Shown here: one piece after another, positions 7,685 to 16,735 of the stretch
How positions within the stretch are numbered: position 1 is the stretch's first letter
Layout: each line of letters begins with the position of its first letter
Source: Rugalucina vietnamica
Lineage: Eukaryota > Mollusca > Bivalvia > Lucinida > Lucinidae
Length of the DNA stretch: 64,000 bases
Assembly: GCA_964017185.1 (NCBI GenBank)
Contig: OZ024871.1
Span: forward strand, 31,224,488-31,288,487
Direction of reading: 5' to 3'
Program-made: the position numbers and the translations under genes
Notes under the pieces: model-generated
What the model was told of the DNA's origin: nothing
What the model saw: the letters and a program-made list of their open reading frames with translations, nothing else
The model's database searches: none

Positions 7685-9064
7685 TTAATAGACTTTATAT
7701 AAAATCATTACAGTAATACCAACGGCAATACTGCCAACTATTAATGCAGTCTTTTTGTCTTCATGGTTCTGATTTGGATCTTGTTTTGAATTCTGTTTTA
7801 CATCTGGGTGATGATATTTACCCAGACTGTATTTTTGTGCAATTTGATCTACTATTTTTTCACTTATATCCCCAGCTTCATCAACCCATTTTTGTGATAA
7901 ACCATGTGATTTTGCATACGCCTCTGCTTCTTTATGATAAGAAGATTCAGGATGAGATTGTTTTGTTTTGGTTCCTTTAATTGTCTGTGGTTGACTAGGT
8001 GGAACAGGCTTTACATTGACATCATTATTTAGTCCGAGACTTTGAGAAGCAGTTGCTATGACTATCTCATTATTGTAGTCTTGTATAGTACCAATTCGCA
8101 ATGCCATATTGCTAGGTGACATGTACAAACCAATGCCAAATACAAAATCAACTTTGCTTCTTGCATATTTTAATGTGTTTTGATATCTTGCTATTTGACT
8201 TGGCAAGTCTACCGGACTATTGATCGCATCTTCAACATTTGCTAAGAACTCTTTTTGTGCATCAAAGGCAGTTCCAGTTCCTAAAATGTCTGTTCGTGTT
8301 TGTGACTGAGAGCCAAGAATTGCCCAGCAATATGTTCTGATGCTGTCATTGATGCGCTCTACACCAGCTTTTGTAAATCCATTTGATTCATCGAGAATAA
8401 AGGTAGACCAAGCAGTTTTGGCTTCGGGTCCTTGGGCAATGTAATCAATGTGTAGTTTGGTGCTGCTGTTGTAGTCTGTAAATGAAAACTTTGTTTTGTC
8501 ATATTCAGTACCAACGTCAAATGGATGGTAACCATCATTTGTCCAGTAATTGTATATTCTGCCGAGACCTTGATTATCACTTTGTTTTTGTCTCCAGTCG
8601 GTATTGATGTCTACATTAAATTCTTTGCATATTCTTTCATACGCTTTTTGGTCAAAGTTATTGTCAAAAGCATTCCAACTTGGGTCTTGGGGCATTGCAG
8701 CGCTCATTTCAAACAATATTCTTCTGGTTTGATAATAAATGTGAAATCTGAAAAGTGATCCAATCATTCCTTTATCTTTCAAGTGGTTATTAAAGTCTAC
8801 GCCACATCCTGAACTCGAACACCAAAGGGCAAAGTTTAACTGATTTTGCCAAAATAACATCCAGTTTGAACGCCACCGTTGGACTAGTGCATCTGTCTCA
8901 ACATATGGTAGCGTATATTTTTCAAATAAGTTTGGAAAAGAAACATGAAAACTATCATTGTCTGATGTAACAGCTATATTTTGGTCTATTATGTCAATCG
9001 TTTTTACTTTGAATGAGTGCTGATAATTAGCATTTGCATTGTACTTAAATTCTTTCGGTATCAT
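7685..9064 (-). CDS. Polinton structural protein of unknown function with C-terminal membrane anchor
   Basis: 459 residues. A large aromatic-rich globular domain (1 to about 350) contains many Trp and Tyr residues. A Gln/Pro/Lys-rich linker (about 360-385) and a second small helical domain (SSYHKEAEAYAKSHGLSQKW...) follow, then a single transmembrane segment close to the C-terminus (ALIVGSIAVGITVMILYKVY). I recognise no enzyme motif; it lacks the His-Asp/Glu-Cys arrangement of the adenovirus-type protease. Its tail anchor and place among capsid genes suggest a virion or assembly protein. It is 29 bp downstream of the fibre-like gene on the same strand. Confidence 0.65.
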   Translation of the reverse strand: MIPKEFKYNANANYQHSFKVKTIDIIDQNIAVTSDNDSFHVSFPNLFEKYTLPYVETDALVQRWRSNWMLFWQNQLNFALWCSSSGCGVDFNNHLKDKGMIGSLFRFHIYYQTRRILFEMSAAMPQDPSWNAFDNNFDQKAYERICKEFNVDINTDWRQKQSDNQGLGRIYNYWTNDGYHPFDVGTEYDKTKFSFTDYNSSTKLHIDYIAQGPEAKTAWSTFILDESNGFTKAGVERINDSIRTYCWAILGSQSQTRTDILGTGTAFDAQKEFLANVEDAINSPVDLPSQIARYQNTLKYARSKVDFVFGIGLYMSPSNMALRIGTIQDYNNEIVIATASQSLGLNNDVNVKPVPPSQPQTIKGTKTKQSHPESSYHKEAEAYAKSHGLSQKWVDEAGDISEKIVDQIAQKYSLGKYHHPDVKQNSKQDPNQNHEDKKTALIVGSIAVGITVMILYKVY

Positions 9065-9093
9065 TTTTTAATTTCAAACATAAAAAAATAAAT

Positions 9094-9903
9094 TCACTGC
9101 TGAGCCAGTCTTTCTAATCTGTCAATCCGTCTACTTAGTAGAGAATCGTTATCTATAAGTGCTTGGATCCTTGAACTCAAATAATGTCTTGTCACGGCTC
9201 CATCTTCTTGCAGAGGATCAGAGAGGCCAATTATTCTATGCTGTTTCATATCTAGCCTTCCATCTAGCACATTGTCTTCATTGGCTTTAAGATATTTTCT
9301 ATCAGCTTCTTCTTTTTGTAAAAAACTTTCAGCTTCCTCCTTTGTTATGAAGGCTTCAGCTTCATCTTTCGATAAAAACTTTGTATCAGCTATTTTAACA
9401 TAGTCATAAAAATATTTAGCTGTGACAACATCACGATCATAGGCTGGATTTTCCTGAGGATTTCGGGGATGTTCAATGTTTATTATACGATTGTTCCCGA
9501 GATTCAAATCTGATTGTAATGCGTCGGTGCCATAGATTATGTCTTGCAGTGATAAGATTTGATTTTGAAGATTGTGTATATTTGCAGTAATCAGAGAAGT
9601 ATCTGTTTCAGTTCTTAGTTTATCGATTTTATCTTTATTTTGTTGGATGCTTGCATAGTGCTCTTGGTGTCGTTCAAGATTGTCATTGTTTTCTTTGTCA
9701 AGTCTAGCAGAAACTTCTACAAGTTTGTCGTCTAAAAGTTTTGTTTTAAATTCCAGGCGTTTATTAACATACCTCTTGTTAACAGCATCATATGAATCAG
9801 ATGGGGTTTTAACATCTATTATTTTGTTGCCCTGCATATCAAGGTCACCTGATATAGTAAATGTATCATCTTCATAACTATAATTTGATCCGAATATACT
9901 CAT
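9094..9903 (-). CDS. Fibre-like protein with three phage-tail-type repeat motifs and coiled coil
   Basis: 269 residues. The pattern 'DLDMQGNKIIDVKTPSDSYD followed by AVNKRYV' occurs at residues 20-46. Diverged copies follow at about 131-168 (SDLNLGNNRIINI) and about 214-240 (GRLDMKQHRIIGLSDP). This motif is common in trimeric tail fibres and fibre shafts of viruses and phages. A long heptad-rich coiled coil (about 48-125), a charged segment of near-repeated KEEAE units and a C-terminal coiled coil complete it. I infer a trimeric fibre or spike on the particle. Nothing in the sequence identifies a receptor or host range. Confidence 0.62.
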   Translation of the reverse strand: MSIFGSNYSYEDDTFTISGDLDMQGNKIIDVKTPSDSYDAVNKRYVNKRLEFKTKLLDDKLVEVSARLDKENNDNLERHQEHYASIQQNKDKIDKLRTETDTSLITANIHNLQNQILSLQDIIYGTDALQSDLNLGNNRIINIEHPRNPQENPAYDRDVVTAKYFYDYVKIADTKFLSKDEAEAFITKEEAESFLQKEEADRKYLKANEDNVLDGRLDMKQHRIIGLSDPLQEDGAVTRHYLSSRIQALIDNDSLLSRRIDRLERLAQQ

Positions 9904-9935
9904 TTTTTTATAACTGCAATATTAATTTATTTTCA

Positions 9936-10595
9936 TTATTTAATATTAAGTTCAACTATAATTGGTAACCCGTGATTGTCTATGAGAACATTGTTTTCAT
10001 CTGTTATCTTAAACGACAATTCAGTAATGCAACCATTAGTAAGATTTTTAAAAACAGGGCGATCAAAAGAATGATAGGCACATTTACCAAAAGATATGTC
10101 AGATACTGGAATTATAGCTAGCAGTGAACTTGGTACCCCGTTGACAAAGTTATCTGTAGAATTGATTTGATCTAAATATACATGAAGTTCCTTTGGTTTA
10201 GCAAAATCAACCATTTTAGTTCCCGTGTATTTACCTGCAGTGAATCGTCCATGTTTTGATGTTATTCCAAGTAAAGCCAAGATTTCTTTAGATATTTCGA
10301 TTTCAGTACCGACTGGAACCTCTAATGTTGCTATTCCGTTGTTTTTATTGACAGATAAATCGATGTTTTCTTTTGAAAAGATATCTTTAAAATCTTTAAA
10401 GTTGTACAAACCGTTTTCAATGTCGATTTGTTTAGTTTTGGTTGCAATATACTGTTTATCATTGAGATTATAATAGCCTATCCAATAGACCATAGATTTT
10501 AAACCTACTTTGCATATACTTTGCATATTTGAAATATATTTTTGAAGCTGAAAAGATTGACCAAGATTAACATTTGTAAAAGTGTGAGATATCAT
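9936..10595 (-). CDS. Possible penton-like minor capsid protein
   Basis: 219 residues, beta-rich, no membrane segment. The C-terminal block, from GCITELSFKITDENNVLIDN to a final hydrophobic strand, resembles the end of Polinton proteins proposed to be single-jelly-roll pentons. Length is compatible with that family. It lies 32 bp upstream of the fibre-like gene on the same strand, a logical partner since fibres attach to pentons. Identity is inferred from these weak signals and remains tentative. Confidence 0.5.
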   Translation of the reverse strand: MISHTFTNVNLGQSFQLQKYISNMQSICKVGLKSMVYWIGYYNLNDKQYIATKTKQIDIENGLYNFKDFKDIFSKENIDLSVNKNNGIATLEVPVGTEIEISKEILALLGITSKHGRFTAGKYTGTKMVDFAKPKELHVYLDQINSTDNFVNGVPSSLLAIIPVSDISFGKCAYHSFDRPVFKNLTNGCITELSFKITDENNVLIDNHGLPIIVELNIK

Positions 10596-10639
10596 TTTAT
10601 TTTTTATAGCAAATTTATTTTAAAATTATATTTAAAAAA
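10596..10639. promoter_or_regulatory. Bidirectional promoter spacer, penton-like / 193-aa gene
   Basis: A 44-bp A/T-rich spacer lies between divergent ATGs and contains AAATTTATTTT, the reverse of the AAAATAAATT word seen in other spacers of the element. Confidence 0.5.
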
Positions 10640-11221
10640 ATGAAACCGCCTACAGCACCAATTTATCCCGATTTGAATGTTTCGGCTGACGATGGCCACA
10701 ATTACAGATTACAAAAGATATCAGATGTAGAAAAGCAGCTTTTAGTTGAGAGAGGTTTAAGAAAAGCATTATATAAAAAATATAAACGGGGAATCAATCT
10801 TACAGATGGGTTTGATACTTTATTAATTTCTACTAGTGTTATTTTGGCTGGTGTTGGATTAGCCATACCAGTTTTGTTACCTTTAGAGATTGTTGCAGTT
10901 GTTTGTGGATGCATGGGTGTCTGTGTCAAGGCATTTAGACGTAAATTAATGTCAAAAGCACAGAAACATTATGAGATTAAAACTATAGCAGAAAGTAAAC
11001 TAAATAGTATTAAAGATTCAATTTCCGAGGCCTTAAGTGATGGACGAATATCAGAACAAGAATTTAAAGCTGTCCTCGACGAGTTGAATAAGTTTAATGA
11101 TTTGAAAGATAAGACATGTTCCAAGCAGTCAGGACTGAGTGATGCAGAAAAACAGAAGTTGATCGCAGAAGGTAAAGCACAAGCTCTAAGCGTCATACAA
11201 AAAAAAATAAAAGACACATAA
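10640..11221 (+). CDS. Polinton protein with a hydrophobic hairpin, function unknown
   Basis: 193 residues. A Pro-rich N-terminus and a basic patch (LYKKYKRGINLTDGFDT) precede two adjacent hydrophobic segments (about 60-77 and 79-98). A long helical, charged C-terminal domain (LNSIKDSISEALSDGRISEQ...) follows. I recall the same order, a YKKYKRG motif then a membrane hairpin and SEALxDGxIS, in uncharacterised proteins next to other invertebrate Polinton genes. The function is unknown, and an inner-membrane or assembly role is guesswork. It converges with the polymerase gene, 39 bp between stops. Confidence 0.68.
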   Translation: MKPPTAPIYPDLNVSADDGHNYRLQKISDVEKQLLVERGLRKALYKKYKRGINLTDGFDTLLISTSVILAGVGLAIPVLLPLEIVAVVCGCMGVCVKAFRRKLMSKAQKHYEIKTIAESKLNSIKDSISEALSDGRISEQEFKAVLDELNKFNDLKDKTCSKQSGLSDAEKQKLIAEGKAQALSVIQKKIKDT

Positions 11222-11260
11222 TACTTTTTAATAAGTTTGTATTTGTTAATGAGCCGCCAC

Positions 11261-14200
11261 CTATTTATTGTGAAAGCTAAACTGTGAATAGCCATAAGCA
11301 TATGTCATGATGCCATCTGGTGCTATAAATCTTTTTGTGTCAAGCGGTGAGAGTGTTGTTTTGTTTACTGTTATTCCATAGATTTTATGGTGTTTTGATC
11401 GCAGCATATTCATTTCATGGGTGTATTTTTGTTTGTTGAACAAAGCATCTTTATAATTTTCAAAACTGATATGTTTATTGATTACATATTTTTTTGTTCC
11501 TTTTGCTTTCTTGATGATTTGATCATCGCATCTCAAGATTGAATATAATTTAGGACGCAAACCAATATATTCAGATATAGGAGCACCGGCACATTCATCT
11601 TTCATTTTGCCTAAGACCTTTTTGTTTGTTTCGTCGAATAGTGGGTGGTCTTTTGGATAGTCAGAGAAATCATATTCTTCTTTTGTTTCGGCCATGTCTT
11701 TGTATACATCTTCTGTTTTGATGTCAACTAATAATGAATCTGTATCGGTGTATAACAAGGTGCAGTTTTCACCGTACTTCTTTTTCAGTTTGTTATAGTA
11801 CCAGTCGTACATCAGATGTTTTGATAAGTCTAAAACAGAGAACCCAACATAGATTGGTTTGTTTAGCGTTAGGCTTGTTTTATTTACATGAATAGCAGAC
11901 AGCTCATCAGAGAATTTTATACGCCTGTTAAAGTTGGGCTTAGCAATGATTTTCCTCAGCTTTTCATTCTCACTGCCATCTGTTTTTACTAATTTTATGT
12001 CGACTCTTTTGCGTAGGTTTTCCATTGTTTTGCCAAAGACGGAATTGTTCATTAGTTTATAAAAATCTTTTTCAAAAGCAGACTGAGCTTTTTTACGAAA
12101 TTCTGTATTCAATCTTATGTAAGGTTCCATCCAAGGCTTTTCATTAAATTCTAATATTCTGTGCACTTTTGTTACTTTCATACCAAGCTGCATGTATAAA
12201 TTGAGATTTCTATAATGTACTACATATTTTTTCTTATTCATAAGATTAGGTACAAGCTTTGAGACATTTACCATGTTTTCATCACAAATCAACTCTGTTT
12301 GATAATCAGATAACCATTCTTTTTGTACTGTTAATTTCTCTGGGGCAAGTGGATAATCATTATGCAAGTCGTGCAATTCCTTTGGATACTCTAAATCAAC
12401 TTCAAGGATCCAACCTTTGTCTTTTGGTCTTTTAAATTTTGATTTATCTGTCATATCATACCACTTGAATCCAGAATATGGTAATGGCTGACTCATTGCC
12501 CAACCATAGAGATTATTTGCATCATAATACATGATATAATTATTTGTTATCTTGGAATCATAATCTGCGGTATATGGATTATTAGCTTTTGCATGTCGTT
12601 TTGAGACCATACTTATGCCACCACGCATACCCTTTTCTATAAAGAGATGCATATCCATGTCTGTCAAAAGTTCTAAATCTATCTTTGTATATTTGAGTAG
12701 TGCATCCCATGATAATCCAGGTGCTGTGTAATAATGAAGTGGATCAAGTTTATATGCTTCCATACATGTTTTTCGAAATGTCTGAAAAACATCAGCAAGT
12801 AAAGTGACATCAGATTTTAGATATAAATCATGATAGTCTCCCAGTGTTTTACAGTTGAATTCTTTCCACACATTTTGTGCATATTCGTAATCATTTTGAC
12901 TAACGGTTTCATCTGAAAGTTTGCTGTAAAATTTTTCAATGGGTGGAAGTTGTGTTTCATTTAATCTCTCATGGCTGTCAATATATTCATATGGATAAAC
13001 ACCTTTGCGTAAAATTACATCTGTTTTATCACCAAACTCTTGTTTTGTTATTTTAAAATTTGATTTGTCAGTGGCATCAACCAGTTTTTCCAATGAAGAT
13101 GCCATAAACTGAAAACTATCTAAAAATTTAAGTTGTGAAATACTAAAAGAGATATATTTTTCTGAATTGTTTGCAATACATGTTAAGTTGCCTTTTGCGT
13201 TATGTATTTCTTGCATTATGAGGTGGCTGTCATATCCTTTCAAGTTGTGAAATATAACAGGTATTTTTGTCTGACCTGGTTTGATTTTGAGTTTCAGATT
13301 GCATAGTTTATGTGCTGCACCTCTATATTCACCTGTAAAATGACAGTGTTCTTTAACTTTAGGATTGTTCTTTGTTTCACATATTTCTTTTTCACATATC
13401 CAACAGTGTGTAGCGTTTTCATGGTCTATCCTATTTTGCTCTGTCAAGATTAAAGGTTTAGGATTAGCAAAGGCATTATTAATTTTGTTCAGCTCACATT
13501 CTAGATAATAGAAAAACACTTCAACTGTATCTTTACCTCTATAAATCACAGGTGATTCTGCAACACCATCATATCGAACAACTTGATAGCCAAATCCACA
13601 GGCCTCATGTTCACTGGTTATGTCTGATTTTAAACCAGCTTTTTCTGTTTTAGGTTTAATTATGCTTTCAAAGTCTGCATATATAACATATGGAACTGGC
13701 ATTTGATTTTGATAGTTCTTAAATTTTATATGACTCTTACCTTCAGTTGGCATTTGTATTTTTGTTGAGTTCTTATTGATTCCATAACAGTCTTCTTTGT
13801 GTTTGATGAGTAGGTCTTCTTTTGTAAAACCATATAAGCAGTGGTCACAGAAGTAAGTTTTCCCTCCGTGTTTACTGTTTTGATCATGAAGTAATCTGTT
13901 TAGATTTTTAATCCAACAATAGTGTGATTTTGTTTCTATTATTTTTTCATTTTTATCATTAACACATTCAACATCTTCTGATATCAAGAGCAAGTTAATT
14001 CTTTCTTTTTCTTTTGGCTTTTCTGATATGTGATATGGAAAAATGTTTAATTTTTCTAACTTTTTTGATACGGTATAGCCATAAACATTTATTGCTAAGT
14101 CTAAGTGTTTTTCTACTTTTGAAATTTGAGAAACAGGTGTGGGAAAATCTACAATACCTTCTAAGTTTAAATCATATTTTGTATATGTATATTTATTACT

Positions 14201-15010
14201 AACATTATTTTTCGCTGGGTACAAAGCAGATTTAAGAGCCCATTCTATACACCTGTTATCATCATTTTTCACATTTAGTACTGCTTTCTTATTTGCTATT
14301 TTGTCTGGTAGAGGCATGTATGATGATCCTTTAAGTGGTTCGTATTTTGCAATGTTTAAGTATAATTTAATGCATTTGTTAACAGCAGCACCTGTTCCTT
14401 CTTGGCTTGTAAAGTTTTCAATCCATTTTTCTATATGTGCCACTTGCTCATTATAAAGGTCTTCCACATTATGTTCCTGCAGAACAGCACTTTGCTCTCC
14501 ATGCTTTTGTCCTTGAAAATATTTTCTTGTTCCATCTTTTTCATCTTTAAAGAATTCTAAAGACAGGCCGACTGAGAATTTAATGCCTTTGTATTCTTTT
14601 ATATCTTTGTTTATTTGATCTATCATTAGAGACTTTTTATTTTCAAACAGTATAGATGGGTCTTTGTATTTTTTTGCATTTATTTCATATGTTTTGAAAT
14701 AATTGCATAGTGGTTTGTCTACTAATTTCAAATTTTGAGAGGCTTCTGCTGTGTCCGCAAGTTCTTGCGTCTCTTCATGCACCGCAGTTGCCCGTGCAAG
14801 ATCACGTCTTTGTTTTCGACGCTTTTTCTTTTCTCTACGTTTTGTACGTAGTTTTTCCAGTGGTGATTCTTTTGGTTCAGATGATTTTGCCTCTTGTTTA
14901 GAGCTTGGTTCATCTGACAACTTCAATGCACGTATTCCTTTTCTTAAATCATCATCAGTTATAACACCATTACGGTGCAATTGTAGAAGGTATTCAATAT
15001 TTGAACTCAT
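11261..15010 (-). CDS. Protein-primed family B DNA polymerase (Polinton PolB)
   Basis: 1249 residues; replicates the element using a protein primer. The exonuclease motifs are Exo I YADFESI (D446, E448), Exo II HNLKGYDSH (588-596) and Exo III YLKSDVTLLADVF (Y730, D734). The polymerase motifs are A, YYDANNLYGWAM (D830), B, KLMNNSVFGKTMEN (985-998), and C, YTDTDS (1087-1092). The N-terminal 440 residues hold a very basic tract (LRTKRREKKKRRKQRRDLAR, 54-73), a probable terminal-protein-like region and a C2H2-like finger at 388-408. A Cys/His cluster resembling an endonuclease-VII/HNH zinc site lies at 536-573 between Exo I and II. All catalytic residues are present and the frame is intact. Confidence 0.95.
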   Translation of the reverse strand: MSSNIEYLLQLHRNGVITDDDLRKGIRALKLSDEPSSKQEAKSSEPKESPLEKLRTKRREKKKRRKQRRDLARATAVHEETQELADTAEASQNLKLVDKPLCNYFKTYEINAKKYKDPSILFENKKSLMIDQINKDIKEYKGIKFSVGLSLEFFKDEKDGTRKYFQGQKHGEQSAVLQEHNVEDLYNEQVAHIEKWIENFTSQEGTGAAVNKCIKLYLNIAKYEPLKGSSYMPLPDKIANKKAVLNVKNDDNRCIEWALKSALYPAKNNVSNKYTYTKYDLNLEGIVDFPTPVSQISKVEKHLDLAINVYGYTVSKKLEKLNIFPYHISEKPKEKERINLLLISEDVECVNDKNEKIIETKSHYCWIKNLNRLLHDQNSKHGGKTYFCDHCLYGFTKEDLLIKHKEDCYGINKNSTKIQMPTEGKSHIKFKNYQNQMPVPYVIYADFESIIKPKTEKAGLKSDITSEHEACGFGYQVVRYDGVAESPVIYRGKDTVEVFFYYLECELNKINNAFANPKPLILTEQNRIDHENATHCWICEKEICETKNNPKVKEHCHFTGEYRGAAHKLCNLKLKIKPGQTKIPVIFHNLKGYDSHLIMQEIHNAKGNLTCIANNSEKYISFSISQLKFLDSFQFMASSLEKLVDATDKSNFKITKQEFGDKTDVILRKGVYPYEYIDSHERLNETQLPPIEKFYSKLSDETVSQNDYEYAQNVWKEFNCKTLGDYHDLYLKSDVTLLADVFQTFRKTCMEAYKLDPLHYYTAPGLSWDALLKYTKIDLELLTDMDMHLFIEKGMRGGISMVSKRHAKANNPYTADYDSKITNNYIMYYDANNLYGWAMSQPLPYSGFKWYDMTDKSKFKRPKDKGWILEVDLEYPKELHDLHNDYPLAPEKLTVQKEWLSDYQTELICDENMVNVSKLVPNLMNKKKYVVHYRNLNLYMQLGMKVTKVHRILEFNEKPWMEPYIRLNTEFRKKAQSAFEKDFYKLMNNSVFGKTMENLRKRVDIKLVKTDGSENEKLRKIIAKPNFNRRIKFSDELSAIHVNKTSLTLNKPIYVGFSVLDLSKHLMYDWYYNKLKKKYGENCTLLYTDTDSLLVDIKTEDVYKDMAETKEEYDFSDYPKDHPLFDETNKKVLGKMKDECAGAPISEYIGLRPKLYSILRCDDQIIKKAKGTKKYVINKHISFENYKDALFNKQKYTHEMNMLRSKHHKIYGITVNKTTLSPLDTKRFIAPDGIMTYAYGYSQFSFHNK

Positions 15011-15069
15011 TTTTTATTATAATATTTTTCTTTAATTAAAAAAAAAATAATAATTAATATAAAACAAAA
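15011..15069. promoter_or_regulatory. Bidirectional promoter spacer, DNA polymerase / Cys-rich gene
   Basis: A 59-bp spacer almost wholly of A and T lies between divergent start codons. Both genes start directly after A-rich leaders. Confidence 0.5.
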
Positions 15070-15333
15070 ATGGATTGTGAATTTTTGAAAGTGGGTAGTA
15101 ATGATCCTTGCCATAAACAGGCTGTAAAAAATTCAAAATATTGCGCAATGCATAAATTCTTAATGAAAAATGGCAATGTAAAATCTTGTTTACGCTGTGG
15201 TAAAAGAACATGTTCTAAGTTGCAGATTTGCAATAAATGTGGTGCTAATAAAATAAGAGTATTACAGAGATATCATAATGTAGTCAAACCCTTTAACATT
15301 GAATGCCGCAGACTTAGAAACCTAAAATATTAA
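15070..15333 (+). CDS. Small Cys-rich, probably zinc-binding Polinton protein
   Basis: 87 residues with about nine cysteines and two or three histidines, arranged as C...C...C..H and then CLRCGKRTC...CNKCG. The second cluster is a typical four-cysteine zinc ribbon. The protein is basic overall and could bind nucleic acid. It is the last gene at the polymerase end and is divergent from the polymerase. I do not recognise the family. A transcription or replication accessory role is inference. Confidence 0.6.
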   Translation: MDCEFLKVGSNDPCHKQAVKNSKYCAMHKFLMKNGNVKSCLRCGKRTCSKLQICNKCGANKIRVLQRYHNVVKPFNIECRRLRNLKY

Positions 15334-16735
15334 ACAATCTTATATCCAGAATTTTCGTTCATTTTTTTTCTCAAGCTTCCTGGTTTATATACAATTAGTA
15401 AAATAAAGCAAAGCTCAACCCTTGAGGACAGGTGTATATCCAGAATTTCCGTTGTCCACAGACGCTGTATGTTTTTATGCAAGTTTTTAGACGTGAACAC
15501 CTGTTTTCAGGGCTATATATTCTAGATATATTCTAGAATCACCACTTTACATATATATATATAGTCGTATGTGCTTAAAACGGGAGGAAAATGCATCGCG
15601 GTATTTCCATAACAGTGTACGTGCGTGCACGTATGTATCATTATACATGTATAGCTGCTAAATACTGTTGCTACCACTCTATCGAGTAAGAGTCGAGTAA
15701 AAATAGTTTTTGTTTTGAATCAGCATTCTGTGCAAACGTTATCATCCTCAGGCGTTGGTCATGTCCATATGTAACCTTCCTCCGGCGTTGGCGATCCCAT
15801 TCTTTTTTCCACAAGGAGTCTTTGGTGGCGAATAATATCTAAATGCTTCGTCAGAAATGAGTTTTAAGTAAAACAGTTTGTACAGCGAGTATGAGTTATA
15901 AATTATAGCGTGAATAGAGAATGAAAAGTTTTGACTGTAAAGAGGTGTTGACTTCTAAATCAATCTTGACAGTCAAAACCACAAAATCGTGCATGTTTTC
16001 TTGTACTTTATATGTTCCAGTCAAAGTATTGTAACATTATGTAAATTTCATTTGGAAGCAAGACCATCTTACAACATTAACTTATCATTACAAATACATT
16101 ATCCCCTTGCTCTATAAAATATTCCATAGTTTTGCTGACAACCCTTCACACACTGTTCCACAGGCGTTGGCTATTGCCTCGGAGTTAACTATTTCACTCC
16201 GGCGTTGGTCGAATATCGATAATTGGCATGCAGAGTGTGTATTGGAAAGGCACAGTACTAATTTCCCCCATACCGATAACATGTGATGACGTAGCAGACC
16301 TGAAACGGTGTTGCTATAAATAGAAACGGCTCATGGGATAGGTAAATCGCACCTCTGCAGCGCCATCTGTATCGCACAGCAGGCATAAAATTTGCCATAA
16401 TTGAACCTGTTGTTAGACCAATTATTTCATTAATATGTATGTTGTGTCAAGGCCGTTATCATGAATTTCAGTGCAATTTAATTCCTTTTGAGAAAACTGA
16501 AAACATGTTATTGACAACGGTTATGTAATTGAGACCCGGGAATTGAGACCAGAATCGCAATGTTTCCTTCACGTAAAGACATCATAAAAACATTGATATA
16601 CATCGTATCAAGGACTTTCTGTTTAGAAACTTCCCGGAAACTTCTTGATTGTATACATATAAAACCATGCATTTAAAATACGAAATGAAATTCAACAAAA
16701 GCATGATCTATGCCGACATGACTGAAAAGACTATT
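15334..16735. other. Gene-free stretch: Polinton right margin and flanking DNA
   Basis: No coding frame is supported here. Two near-identical copies of TATATCCAGAATTTCCGTT lie at about 15340-15360 and 15431-15450 and may be subterminal to the Polinton. Four copies of the word (C/T)CRGGCGTTGG occur between 15748 and 16208. The remainder looks like unconstrained A/T-rich DNA. Confidence 0.4.

Larger units (their letters stand above)
1..15460. mobile_element. Polinton/Maverick-type virus-like transposon, left end cut by the window
   Basis: Integrase, protein-primed DNA polymerase B, packaging ATPase and capsid-like proteins lie together on both strands in an intron-free block with spacers of mostly 25-60 bp. 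This set defines Polintons (Mavericks), which have virus-like morphogenesis genes. The left limit is off the window, because a minus-strand frame is still open at base 1. The right limit is uncertain: the last gene ends at 15333 and a subterminal direct repeat lies at 15340-15455. I could not match terminal inverted repeats because only one end is visible. Nearly all reading frames are intact, which suggests a young or recently active copy. The exact lineage is not determined. Confidence 0.88.
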
